From Bdellovibrionales bacterium CG12_big_fil_rev_8_21_14_0_65_38_15 (lineage in GTDB: Bacteria; Bdellovibrionota; Bacteriovoracia; Bacteriovoracales; Bacteriovoracaceae): 64,000 nucleotides of DNA. Where the stretch lies: NCBI GenBank assembly GCA_002787775.1, contig PCUW01000031.1, forward strand, positions 1-64,000, read 5' to 3'. Position 1 is the stretch's first letter; each line of letters begins with the position of its first letter. Below are positions 1-7,911 of this stretch, one piece after another. The notes under the pieces were generated by a model that was not told the DNA's origin, ran no database searches, and worked only from the letters and a program-made list of their open reading frames with translations. The position numbers were made by a program, and so were the translations under genes.

Positions 1-210
1 TTTAAATTCTTTTTTGAAAATCAAAGTCGAGCTATTCCTAGAGCAGAAATTCAAGAAGAAGTCCTAGGTTTTGGCGAGGATGTGACTTCCCGCACACTTG
101 ATAATTTTATGGTCCGTCTTCGCAGATATTTCGAAGATGATGCCAAAAACCCTCAATATTTCGAATCGGTGCGTGGTGTCGGTTATCGTTTTCACCTTAA
201 AACACGTTGA
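1..210 (+). CDS. OmpR/PhoB-type response regulator, C-terminal DNA-binding part (partial, 5' end outside window)
   Basis: The first frame is open from base 1 to a TGA at 208-210 and encodes 69 residues of a winged-helix output domain. It contains the recognition-helix pattern SRTLDNFMVRLRRYFEDD followed by the terminal hairpin SVRGVGYRF, which are typical of the OmpR/PhoB family. The receiver domain lies outside the window, so its signal and partner kinase are not visible. It is not part of the heme-operon two-component pair at 2060-3633, which is a separate gene on the opposite strand. The gene ends 52 bases before fabI, with no obvious terminator between them. Family assignment is firm; regulon is unknown. 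Confidence 0.85.
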   Translation, partial: FKFFFENQSRAIPRAEIQEEVLGFGEDVTSRTLDNFMVRLRRYFEDDAKNPQYFESVRGVGYRFHLKTR

Positions 211-262
211 CCACTAAGACCTTTTTCGCCTAACGTTACCCTGAATATTAAATGGAGTTCAT

Positions 263-1030
263 ATGTCTTTATTGCAAGGAAAAAAAGCCCTTATTCTCGG
301 TGTCGCTAACGACATGAGTATTGCTTGGGGAATTACAAAAGCTTTCAAAGAACACGGTGCAAGTGTTGCTTTAACATATTTAAACGACGGCCTTAAAAAG
401 AGAGTTGAGCCACTTGCCAATGAAGTGGGTTGTGATTTTCTATGTGAGATGGATGCAACTAATGATGCTCACTATGAAAACCTAAAGAAAACTGTCGAAG
501 CCAACTGGGGTAAATTTGATATCCTCGTTCACTCATTAGCTTTTGCTGATCGTAATGATCTTAAAGCAGATTTCTCTGACACTTCTAGAGAAGGCTTTAA
601 ACTTGCTTGTGATGTTTCAGCTTTTTCTCTCGTTGGACTTTGTCACCATCTTAAAGATCTCATGAACCCTGAGGGTTCAGTTATGGCGATGACTTATCAT
701 GGATCTCAACAAGTCCTTAAAGGGTATAATGTGATGGGTGTGGCCAAAGCTGCACTTGAAGCATCAACCCGTTATTTATCAGAAGATCTTGGTCGCAGAA
801 CAATTCGAGTGAATTGTATTTCAGCAGGCCCGATTAGAACTCTAGCTTCCTCAGCCGTTCCAGGTCTTCGTGAAGTCTTTAAAATGGTTGAAGATAAAGC
901 CCCACTTCATAGAAATGTTTCACAAGACGATGTCGGCGGTATGGCCGTTTATCTTGCGAGTGATCTTTCTCGCGGCGTGACCGGACAAACACTTTATGTG
1001 GATTCCGGCCTTGCTATTATGGGCGCTTAA
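263..1030 (+). CDS. fabI: Enoyl-[acyl-carrier-protein] reductase (NADH)
   Basis: FabI reduces the trans-2-enoyl-ACP double bond in the last step of each type II fatty-acid elongation cycle. The 255-residue protein is of usual FabI length and has the short-chain dehydrogenase fold. The N-terminal cofactor loop reads LGVANDMSIAWGI, and the FabI-type active site is seen as Y145, Y155 and K162 (GYNVMGVAKAALEA), with the spacing of 6 residues between the second Tyr and Lys. The C-terminal GxTGQTLYVDSG block is also present. The ATG at 263 follows a GGAG ribosome binding site. The stop codon overlaps the end of the convergent hemE gene by 4 bases, so there is no room for a terminator. Triclosan-type inhibitors target this family. 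Confidence 0.95.
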   Translation: MSLLQGKKALILGVANDMSIAWGITKAFKEHGASVALTYLNDGLKKRVEPLANEVGCDFLCEMDATNDAHYENLKKTVEANWGKFDILVHSLAFADRNDLKADFSDTSREGFKLACDVSAFSLVGLCHHLKDLMNPEGSVMAMTYHGSQQVLKGYNVMGVAKAALEASTRYLSEDLGRRTIRVNCISAGPIRTLASSAVPGLREVFKMVEDKAPLHRNVSQDDVGGMAVYLASDLSRGVTGQTLYVDSGLAIMGA

Positions 1031-2058
1031 TACCTAAAGTTTTTATGGATATAGGCTACTGCTTTTTTCACATTTTCTTGTGGAGTCAGTGGTAGCACTC
1101 CATGTCCCAGTCCCATGATCCATCTTGATAGATCTTGTCCTTGAACACTTTGCCATAATCTTTCAAGACCTGCTTCAACATGTTCCCACTCAAGATGAAG
1201 TAGGGAAGGATCAAAGTTTCCTTGAATCATATAATCGGGCCCAAGCTCTTTTAGTGCTTGTGGAAGATTCATGCGCCAATCAATTCCTAGAACATCAATA
1301 GCTTCACATTCAATGGCCTTAAGATAATCCATATGAGTATGTTTTGAATAATAAACAATCTTCGTTTCAGGATGAAGACGTTTAAAATTCATACACTGCT
1401 TTCTAAGTTCTGGAATAATATATTTTTCGTAGTGATAACGATCAAGTTCTCCGGCCGCTGTATCAAAGATACAAACGGCATCAGCTCCGCCTTCTGCTTG
1501 AAGAATCATCTCTGTTAAAAGGCCTGGCATTAATCGTTCTAAAAACTGAGTCCAACGACCATCGTAAAGTCCTTTTTTCGCATCAATGAGGTTTCCTGCA
1601 TGTCCGCCTTCTACGGCGTAGGCATAAAGTGTCCACGGCGCACCAACAAAGCCGAGTAGGGTTTTGGAGTTTGGAAGTGAGGCTCTAAGAAGTTTAGTCG
1701 CTTCTTTTTGAAACTGATAAAAATCTTCAGGGTTTCCTTGAGGCTTAAGCTCAAAGATGCTCGACATATCTGAGATCTTCATTCCGAGAATTGGGCCTGG
1801 TTTATAAACTAAACCCATGCCTAAATATTCTAAAGGAAATAAGAGATCAGAAAATAAAATAGCTGCATCAAAATCAAATTCTTCGATAGGGCCCATCGTC
1901 ACATCGTGAGCCAGCTTAGGGTCTTTACACATGGTCATGAAATCACTTTTGGCTTTTATGCCTTGATAATGATCATGGTAGCGACCGGCTTGACGCATAA
2001 ACCAGACTGGAACTCCGCTTGTTGAACCTGCTTGGTCGCGATTATGAAATAGACCCAT
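1027..2058 (-). CDS. hemE: Uroporphyrinogen III decarboxylase
   Basis: HemE removes four carboxyl groups from uroporphyrinogen III to give coproporphyrinogen III in cytosolic heme synthesis. The N-terminal signature PVWFMRQAGRYHDHY and the GFVGAPWTLYAY block identify the family, and 343 residues is the usual size. I choose the ATG at 2058 rather than the earlier possible start at 2094: an AGGAG lies just upstream of 2058, inside the end of the response-regulator gene, whose stop codon ends at 2060. This indicates tight translational coupling. It is the last gene of a run hemA-hemC/D-hemL-kinase-regulator-hemE. It is separated from hemL only by the two-component genes. The 3' end overlaps fabI by 4 bases in convergent orientation. 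Confidence 0.95.
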   Translation of the reverse strand: MGLFHNRDQAGSTSGVPVWFMRQAGRYHDHYQGIKAKSDFMTMCKDPKLAHDVTMGPIEEFDFDAAILFSDLLFPLEYLGMGLVYKPGPILGMKISDMSSIFELKPQGNPEDFYQFQKEATKLLRASLPNSKTLLGFVGAPWTLYAYAVEGGHAGNLIDAKKGLYDGRWTQFLERLMPGLLTEMILQAEGGADAVCIFDTAAGELDRYHYEKYIIPELRKQCMNFKRLHPETKIVYYSKHTHMDYLKAIECEAIDVLGIDWRMNLPQALKELGPDYMIQGNFDPSLLHLEWEHVEAGLERLWQSVQGQDLSRWIMGLGHGVLPLTPQENVKKAVAYIHKNFRY

Positions 2059-2059
2059 G

Positions 2060-2749
2060 TTATTCTCCTGAACTAAGAGTGAGTTTGTATCCAACTCCTC
2101 TTACATTTTGTATTGTTAGATTTTGTTGTTTATCGGTTTCGCACCATTTTCTAAGTTTAACGATATAGTTATCGATGGTGCGCTCACTTGGAAATTTATC
2201 GTCACCCCAAACCTGATTAAGAATCTCTTCTCTGGTGATAACTTGTGATGCTTTGGTATAAAGCAGTTTTAATATGGCACATTCTTTTTGCGCTAAAGCA
2301 ATAATCTCACCGTTTGCATCAATGACTTCATAGCTTGAAAATAGAATTTGAAGTGGACCTATTTTGATTTGGTCGGGAAGTGATGTTGATGAGTTCTCTA
2401 AAATTCTTTTGAGCCTGAGCGTAAGCTCTTTTAGGGCAAAGGGCTTAGTAATATAATCGGCGGCACCAATTTCAAGGCCTTCAACTCTAACTTCTGGATC
2501 ATTTAAAGCGGATAAGAATAAAAGAACAAAGTCTTTTCTGATTTTTCTAAACTCACGAGCAAGATCAAGCCCTGATCCATCAGGAAGACCTATATCCATG
2601 AGGACAATTGAAGGATTCATTTGTTCAAATGATTGTTTCGCTTCTTTTACCGACGTTGCTAGAGCACAGGTGTAGCCAATGCTAGCAAGGTATTCATTTA
2701 AGGTAACACCAAGATTGGGTTCGTCTTCGACGATTAAGATGGCATTCAT
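2060..2749 (-). CDS. OmpR/PhoB-family response regulator inside heme operon
   Basis: The 229-residue protein has an N-terminal receiver domain with the acidic pair E8-D9, the phosphoacceptor D52 (LMDIGLPDG) and the conserved K102 (YITKPF). The C-terminal half is a winged-helix DNA-binding domain ending in VRGVGYKLTLSS. The start ATG overlaps the stop of the kinase gene as ATGA (2746-2749), the usual coupling for a kinase-regulator pair. Lying between hemL and hemE, with hemE's ribosome binding site within its last codons, it is expected to be co-transcribed with heme genes. Control of heme or iron supply is a reasonable guess, but neither target sites nor signal can be read from the sequence. 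Confidence 0.93.
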   Translation of the reverse strand: MNAILIVEDEPNLGVTLNEYLASIGYTCALATSVKEAKQSFEQMNPSIVLMDIGLPDGSGLDLAREFRKIRKDFVLLFLSALNDPEVRVEGLEIGAADYITKPFALKELTLRLKRILENSSTSLPDQIKIGPLQILFSSYEVIDANGEIIALAQKECAILKLLYTKASQVITREEILNQVWGDDKFPSERTIDNYIVKLRKWCETDKQQNLTIQNVRGVGYKLTLSSGE

Positions 2750-3633
2750 TCGGCTTCTACTTCACTGGCACTTTTAAAAGTCAGCTCAAACACGAGTGCG
2801 CCGTTTTGATGCTTGATACTGAGCTTTCCATCCATTTTAAGCATAAGTTTTTTAGCAAGGTAAAGACCGATGCCAGAACCCTTAGTCGAATTATGCTTAT
2901 AGAAAAGTGTGCCGAGTCGATTGATATCACCATCAAAAAATCCATCATCTTGATAAGTCAGTTGAACAACACCCATTTGCGAGGTGATCGTGATTTTCGC
3001 ACGCTTTGTCGTGGCATGGGATCTGGTGTTTTCAAGTAAGTTTCTTAGAACCAGCATGAGAGCAAATTGATCTGCCATGACTCCCGGTAGCTGCTCTTCA
3101 TCTTGATAGTCTATTTCAATTCTTTGTCCCCAGCGATCGAGAGTTGTTTTAACAAAGGACGTCAGCTCTATGGCCTTTGGGTTTAAGTTTCCACCACGTT
3201 CTATTCTTGAAAGTTGCAGGATTTTATCCATCTGGTCTTCAAGTTTTTGCGTATCTTCAATCAACCTGCCAGTTAAATCATGCAGGCGCGTGTTTTCAAC
3301 TTTTGAAACGAGTTCATCGATCACTTCACTTTGAAGACGAATACTTGCAAGGGGAGTTTTTAATTCGTGTGTTAAAGATGCAAAGAAAGCTTGGATTGAT
3401 TTTGTCTTACGTTGGTCTTGATACCACATGATCATCAAAGAAACTGATAGTAAAATTAGAAGTAGTAAGAATGTTCCACCTTCCCATTTCACCATGCGAA
3501 CAAAACCTGGCGACACTGCCGCTTCCATGACGTGACCTAGTTGGATCATTAAATAAACCCACCAGCCCCCAAGTACAAAAAGTGTACTGAGCCATAAAAA
3601 ACTTAATATAAGGAGAAGGTTTCTTCTTGGCAC
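2746..3633 (-). CDS. Membrane sensor histidine kinase inside heme operon
   Basis: The 295-residue kinase has two predicted membrane segments (about residues 5-32 and 53-70) enclosing a loop of only about 20 residues, so it has almost no periplasmic sensor domain. The H box is THELKTPLAS with H89. The N box is RNLLENTRSH, the G1 box is QDDGFFDG and the G2 box is GSGIGLYLAKK. It should phosphorylate the regulator encoded next to it at D52. The start is a GTG at 3633, preceded by GGAG inside the hemL stop region; the gap to hemL is 3 bases. The tiny loop suggests it senses something in the membrane or cytoplasm, or works with a partner protein. Confidence 0.92.
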   Translation of the reverse strand: MPRRNLLLILSFLWLSTLFVLGGWWVYLMIQLGHVMEAAVSPGFVRMVKWEGGTFLLLLILLSVSLMIMWYQDQRKTKSIQAFFASLTHELKTPLASIRLQSEVIDELVSKVENTRLHDLTGRLIEDTQKLEDQMDKILQLSRIERGGNLNPKAIELTSFVKTTLDRWGQRIEIDYQDEEQLPGVMADQFALMLVLRNLLENTRSHATTKRAKITITSQMGVVQLTYQDDGFFDGDINRLGTLFYKHNSTKGSGIGLYLAKKLMLKMDGKLSIKHQNGALVFELTFKSASEVEAE

Positions 3634-3636
3634 TAA

Positions 3637-4914
3637 TTAGCTCCAAAGCCTTCGTTCAAGTTCAGCAATAACATTGTCATCGTGTGCAAGAGATGCAAAT
3701 CCAACTTCCCAAGCGTTAGGTGCAATGTAAATTCCTTTTTCTAATAGAACTTCAAACATTGGAGCAAAACGTTCACTTAAGGTTGGTGGAATACAGCAAA
3801 TTGATTTTAATTGTATTGTCGTTTTCGGATGCATCCAAAATAGAGATCCAAATTGAACAACGTTGGTATCGCTAAAGCGTCCACCGTCGTATTCCGAAAG
3901 CCATCTTCTAAAGACATCTGTGATCTTTTTTGTATTGGCTTCCATCACATCATAACTTGCAGTCGATAGTTTTGATAATGTGGCAAGACCACCAACCATA
4001 GCGAGAGGATTGGCCGACAGTGTTCCTGCTTGATAAACAGGTCCCACTGGCGCCAGTTTTTGCATGATTTTTTCAGGTCCACCAATGGCGCCGACTGGAA
4101 GTCCGCCACCGATGATTTTTCCGTAAGTGACGATATCAGGTTTAATTCCTGTAAGCTTCGCCATCCCACCAAACGCAACTCTAAATCCTGAGATCACTTC
4201 ATCAAAAACCAGAAGTGCATTCTCTTGTGTACAGAGTTCGCGTATCGCTTTTAAATAATCGAGATCCTGAATAAGAAGTCCGTTATTGGCCGGAAGTGGT
4301 TCAATGAAGACAGCAGCAATCTCACCAGAGTGTTCTTTAAAACATGCTTTAAGCGCATCAATATCATTTAAGCCAACGATGAGAGTGTCGTCTGATACAC
4401 CTTTTGGCACACCGGCCGAAGAGGCATCAGCACTACCTGCTAAGCCTGATCCAGCTTTAATTAGCATGCTATCGACATGGCCGTGATAGCAGCCATCGAA
4501 CTTAATGATTTTACTTTTACCGGTATAGCCACGGGCCAAGCGGATCGCCGTCATAACTGCTTCAGTGCCAGAGTTCACAAAACGAATTTGATCGATAAAT
4601 GGAAGGCGATCAACCAGAAACTGAGCAAGCTTTAAAGAGTAGGGTTCACAGGCGCCATAACTCCAGCCTTTTTCAAGGGCGAATTTTAACTCGCGCTCAA
4701 CGTCGAGATCTCTGTGTCCTAAAATTAAAGGGCCAAAGCTCATGCAAAAATCAATATAGTTTTTTCCTGCAACATCTGTGATGTAGGCACCTTCTGCTTT
4801 TTCAAAAAAGCGTGGCGCCATAGGTAGGCCTTTAAAACCTCTAACAGGTGAGTGAACTCCACCTGGAATAATTTTTTTTGATAGTTCGAAGAGTTCACTA
4901 TGGTTATCGATCAA
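3637..4914 (-). CDS. hemL: Glutamate-1-semialdehyde 2,1-aminomutase
   Basis: HemL is the PLP enzyme that converts glutamate-1-semialdehyde to 5-aminolevulinate, the second step of the C5 heme pathway. The 425-residue protein is full length. It has the N-terminal IPGGVHSPVRGF signature, the PLP aspartate region LLVFDEVISGFR, and the Schiff-base lysine K266 in VTYGKIIGGGLPVGA. The translation starts at a TTG (4914) with an AGGAT upstream; the family N-terminus aligns from there and no ATG fits. It lies 14 bases after the hemC/D gene and 3 bases before the kinase gene. hemA in the same operon supplies its substrate. Confidence 0.95.
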   Translation of the reverse strand: MIDNHSELFELSKKIIPGGVHSPVRGFKGLPMAPRFFEKAEGAYITDVAGKNYIDFCMSFGPLILGHRDLDVERELKFALEKGWSYGACEPYSLKLAQFLVDRLPFIDQIRFVNSGTEAVMTAIRLARGYTGKSKIIKFDGCYHGHVDSMLIKAGSGLAGSADASSAGVPKGVSDDTLIVGLNDIDALKACFKEHSGEIAAVFIEPLPANNGLLIQDLDYLKAIRELCTQENALLVFDEVISGFRVAFGGMAKLTGIKPDIVTYGKIIGGGLPVGAIGGPEKIMQKLAPVGPVYQAGTLSANPLAMVGGLATLSKLSTASYDVMEANTKKITDVFRRWLSEYDGGRFSDTNVVQFGSLFWMHPKTTIQLKSICCIPPTLSERFAPMFEVLLEKGIYIAPNAWEVGFASLAHDDNVIAELERRLWS

Positions 4915-4928
4915 AACTGTATCCTTTT

Positions 4929-6440
4929 TTATGCTTGTGTCATTTTTCTAAATTCTAGTATTCCACTTACAGGTATCACATCTATTTTGGCTGAGACAAA
5001 AGCATCATAGGTTTTGCCTAAGCCGCACCAATGTCTTTTAGCATGAATGCCTGGGAAATGTTCCAGGTATGTTTGATATTGAGGAAAGCTTGTCCAGAAA
5101 AAGTCAGAGGTTTCTTCAATTGTCCTCTTGAACTCTGAGCTCGTCGTCTGGGTTTCACGGGTATAAGTCTCTACCACCGGACCTAATTGACTAGAAGCAT
5201 CCTCAGCTGAAAGAACTAACCAATTAAAGTCACTGCCTCTGATGATCTTAAGGAGTTCTGATTTTTCAAACTCTTTAAGTTGATCTTCTCCAAGACTATC
5301 TGCAGCACCATTCACCCAATGATTGGCACTGGCTAATTTTTGCCATGTTTTTGTTCCGGCGGCCCAAAGACCACGGCTTTGATTAGTTTTTGAGAGCGCC
5401 TCAAAAACATTGGAAGAGGTTGCAAAGACATCTTTGTCGTTGAGATCAACTTCGATATTCATTGTTGGCGACTTTTTTAAAAGCTTATCGTGATGAGGCA
5501 TTCCTTCAAAAACTTTAACGGCTTTGACTTTTTTTGGTGCAGGTTCAAGATAAAGTTCTTCAATTGATTGTTCATCTTTGACTCCTCGGTGGGAGTGAAT
5601 GAAGCAAGCTTTTGAAGCGATGACGGCAACGCCAACAGCGAGGTGACATCCGCCGCCGTACTGATTAAAGGCTTTTCTCTCTCTTTTAACGGCTTCCTGA
5701 GTTTCTTTGTGATGAACAGTACCAAGTATTTTAGCTAAATCATTCGCCTTAGGATTATCTTTATTCATTTCAATGGCGAGAGCACCTTGTGACGCCGCCC
5801 ATGGAAACTTTGACGCTGGCAAGATCATGAAGTCTAAGCCTTGCATTAATCTTTTCAATTCAATTTTAGACTCTTTGCCTTGGGCCAGTCTTTCTAGTCC
5901 TGGCATGGCCAAAACGATGGCGTGATAATCACCGTCCTGAAGTTTTTGTACACGTGTATTAACGTTTCCTCGAAGCATCTTTGTCGAAACTTTTGGATTT
6001 GATGGCACGAAACTTGAGAGTTGATTTTCTAAATTGGTAATTCTTCTTGGAGAGCTGGTGCCAACGATAAGCTCTTTAATTGTCCCTGCTTTTAAGGCTT
6101 CAATATTCTTCTTTGGAATAAGGAGGATGTCATGTCCATACTTTCGCTCAACCACAGCAGCGAGTTCAATCCCGTGAGGTCTTTCGCTGCCTAGATCTTT
6201 ATAAGAATGGACGACAAGATCGACTTCATTTTTCAAAAGGGCTTCATCAAGCTCTTTGGTGAAAAAATCTTTACCTTCAAGTTGCCATAAAGGTTTGTCT
6301 GTTTGTTGATCACCTTGAGTCTTTATAACAACGAGTTCAAATTTTTCGCCGCTTCTAGACTCTAATAATTCTCTTGTTTGCTGACATTGAGTTAACGCGA
6401 GTAAACTGCCGCGTGTTCCAATCTTCCATGTTTTATTCAT
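4929..6440 (-). CDS. hemC: Porphobilinogen deaminase fused to a uroporphyrinogen-III synthase-like domain
   Basis: Residues 1 to about 290 are porphobilinogen deaminase, which builds hydroxymethylbilane from four porphobilinogens. Seen are the start KIGTRGSLLALTQ, catalytic D82 (HSYKDL), LIVGTSSPRR, and C265 (YGGGCHLAVG) for the dipyrromethane cofactor. HemC alone is about 310 residues, but this protein has 503. The extra 200 residues carry patterns of uroporphyrinogen III synthase: VFATSSNVFEAL, AAGTKTWQKLAS, FFWTSFPQYQTY and WCGLGKTYDAF. No separate hemD is seen in the operon, so the tail probably cyclises hydroxymethylbilane. HemC is certain; the HemD assignment is an inference from weak patterns. 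The ATG overlaps the hemA stop by one base (TAATG). Confidence 0.9.
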   Translation of the reverse strand: MNKTWKIGTRGSLLALTQCQQTRELLESRSGEKFELVVIKTQGDQQTDKPLWQLEGKDFFTKELDEALLKNEVDLVVHSYKDLGSERPHGIELAAVVERKYGHDILLIPKKNIEALKAGTIKELIVGTSSPRRITNLENQLSSFVPSNPKVSTKMLRGNVNTRVQKLQDGDYHAIVLAMPGLERLAQGKESKIELKRLMQGLDFMILPASKFPWAASQGALAIEMNKDNPKANDLAKILGTVHHKETQEAVKRERKAFNQYGGGCHLAVGVAVIASKACFIHSHRGVKDEQSIEELYLEPAPKKVKAVKVFEGMPHHDKLLKKSPTMNIEVDLNDKDVFATSSNVFEALSKTNQSRGLWAAGTKTWQKLASANHWVNGAADSLGEDQLKEFEKSELLKIIRGSDFNWLVLSAEDASSQLGPVVETYTRETQTTSSEFKRTIEETSDFFWTSFPQYQTYLEHFPGIHAKRHWCGLGKTYDAFVSAKIDVIPVSGILEFRKMTQA

Positions 6441-7363
6441 TAGACTAATTCCATATCCTTGGTCTTTAAAATAGAGCTGGTTGACAAGCTCTCGGTGCGA
6501 CGATCGACTAAATCCCTGATCGCAGCCTTGGCATCTGCCAGTTTCATTTTCTTTTGTTCATCAAGTTCTTCTTGATAAGCGAAAACGTCATCGAGGCGAT
6601 AAATTCCGTCATGATTTTCTAGGTTCGTATGAATCGCGCTTGGGGATCCTAAGTCAATAAAGGCACGCTTTGCGTACTCATGACAGTTGGCCCAAGTTGA
6701 AAAAAAGTCTTCGTTATAAATTATTTCGTGGGATCCGATTGTATTGATGATGAGAGAAAATTCTTTGTAGAGTTGGGGAGAATACCACTCGACTGGTCTT
6801 ATGCCGTGCTGGTCGTGAAGTGTAGCAACTCTTTCAAAATTTCTTGCTGAAAGGTAGACGTCAAATTTTCTGGTTAAAAGTTTTAAGGATTCTTCCGCCA
6901 GTTTTCCTGAACCTAAAATAAGTACACGGCCTTTTTGTTCAGGGCAATGCTTGATCAGAAGTTTTCTGGCAAGTCCTCCGTAGGTATGAGAGCCGATTTC
7001 AAGTAGGTGAGAAGAGCGAACTGTTTTGGCGTCTTTGAAAAGCTTTTCTAGGATACGCATGATTTGTGGATTGCGCTGATCATTTTGAATATATTCAGAA
7101 TAAGCCTGTTTAAACTGCGCGACGACCTCATATTCGCCGAGCACTTGGCTTTTCAGGCCACAGATTGTTTCAAGTAAAAAACCGTAGGCTTGATCACCAC
7201 TTAAATCATCTAAAATATGTTGATTGGTTTCAGCGATAGTTTTTGACTCATCAATTCCCAATAACAGCGTTCTTTGGCAGGTCGCCAAAACGAAAACACT
7301 ATCTAGTGTTTTGCTGACAGGGATGTCAGCAGGTAAATGGAGGAGTCGAAGCTTTTCAATCAT
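6440..7363 (-). CDS. hemA: Glutamyl-tRNA reductase, short form
   Basis: HemA reduces glutamyl-tRNA to glutamate-1-semialdehyde, the committed step of the C5 heme pathway. The catalytic cysteine block reads FVLATCQRTLLL (C29; usually about residue 50), followed by SQVLGEYEVVAQFKQAY and the NADPH-domain glycine motif VLILGSGKLAEESL. The protein is 307 residues, about 100 shorter than usual. The N-terminal strand before the cysteine is trimmed by about 20 residues, and the C-terminal dimerisation domain is mostly missing, ending soon after the LDDVFAY region. A TGA in frame 9 bases upstream of the ATG excludes a longer N-terminus without a frameshift. It is the first gene of the heme operon. Confidence 0.85.
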   Translation of the reverse strand: MIEKLRLLHLPADIPVSKTLDSVFVLATCQRTLLLGIDESKTIAETNQHILDDLSGDQAYGFLLETICGLKSQVLGEYEVVAQFKQAYSEYIQNDQRNPQIMRILEKLFKDAKTVRSSHLLEIGSHTYGGLARKLLIKHCPEQKGRVLILGSGKLAEESLKLLTRKFDVYLSARNFERVATLHDQHGIRPVEWYSPQLYKEFSLIINTIGSHEIIYNEDFFSTWANCHEYAKRAFIDLGSPSAIHTNLENHDGIYRLDDVFAYQEELDEQKKMKLADAKAAIRDLVDRRTESLSTSSILKTKDMELV

Positions 7364-7396
7364 GATTAATCAGTAACTTAGCAAAAAAGCACATTG

Positions 7397-7409
7397 TTTG
7401 TGTCACAAA
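7397..7409. promoter_or_regulatory. Palindrome in hemA / 7477 divergent promoter region
   Basis: TTTGTG-T-CACAAA is a perfect inverted repeat with a one-base centre, lying 34 bases upstream of hemA and 68 bases upstream of the divergent small membrane-protein gene. Its position suits an operator for a dimeric regulator of the heme operon. It does not match the CRP or FNR spacing, and no binding protein can be named from sequence alone. Confidence 0.35.
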
Positions 7410-7476
7410 AGTGTATGGCCAATAATTATTACGCTTTTACTCCCCAAAATAAGTAGTCTTTGCTAAAAGATGTCTA

Positions 7477-7782
7477 ATGAATTCGATTACTAAACAAGAT
7501 TCTTTTGCTAAGCGTCTATGGACCAAGTTCTATACGGTACCACACGCTGCCTTTATGGCTTTTGATAAAAAGATCGATGGTGGAATTTCATTTTTTCTAA
7601 AGCACTACGGTAAATCAAAATTCATGATCTCTATGAGTAAGAGAGCTCAGGTTTTAGGTATCGAAAAACTTTGGCTTAAAAGCCCAAAAGCCTTCGTCTA
7701 TTTCTTCTTATTTTACTTAGTTCGCGACACCATTCTTTATATTATCCTGCCAATCTATTTTGCTGGCTTTTTAGGGGACTAA
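7477..7782 (+). CDS. Small hypothetical membrane protein
   Basis: The product has 101 residues and I do not recognise the family. The first 70 residues are basic and amphipathic, and a hydrophobic stretch from about residue 73 to 99 (FVYFFLFYLVRD then ILPIYFAGFLG) is likely to be a membrane segment or a short hairpin broken by an Arg-Asp pair. It is divergent from hemA, sharing a 113-base promoter region. The ATG has no strong ribosome binding site. The frame has codon use like its neighbours and ends in a clear stop, so I regard it as a real gene. Function unknown. Confidence 0.65.
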   Translation: MNSITKQDSFAKRLWTKFYTVPHAAFMAFDKKIDGGISFFLKHYGKSKFMISMSKRAQVLGIEKLWLKSPKAFVYFFLFYLVRDTILYIILPIYFAGFLGD

Positions 7783-7911
7783 TCCTCCTGAATTATGCTT
7801 TGCATTTATTCTACTTTTGAAAACTAATTTTGTTTATTTTTGTAGGACAAATGCTTAGTTCAATTATATAGTTTGGCACGCTGATACTAATTTTTAAGCT
7901 TTGAGGTAATG

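Noticed and set aside
2806-3431. Open frames on the plus strand across the kinase gene
   Set aside because: They lie inside a strong coding gene on the other strand, have no motifs or ribosome binding sites, and are shadows.
7871-7890. TGGCACG-like sequence upstream of the IMPDH gene, resembling a sigma54 -24 element
   Set aside because: The -12 half (expected TTGCA/TTGCT at 4-5 bases) reads TACTA, so it does not fit the sigma54 consensus.
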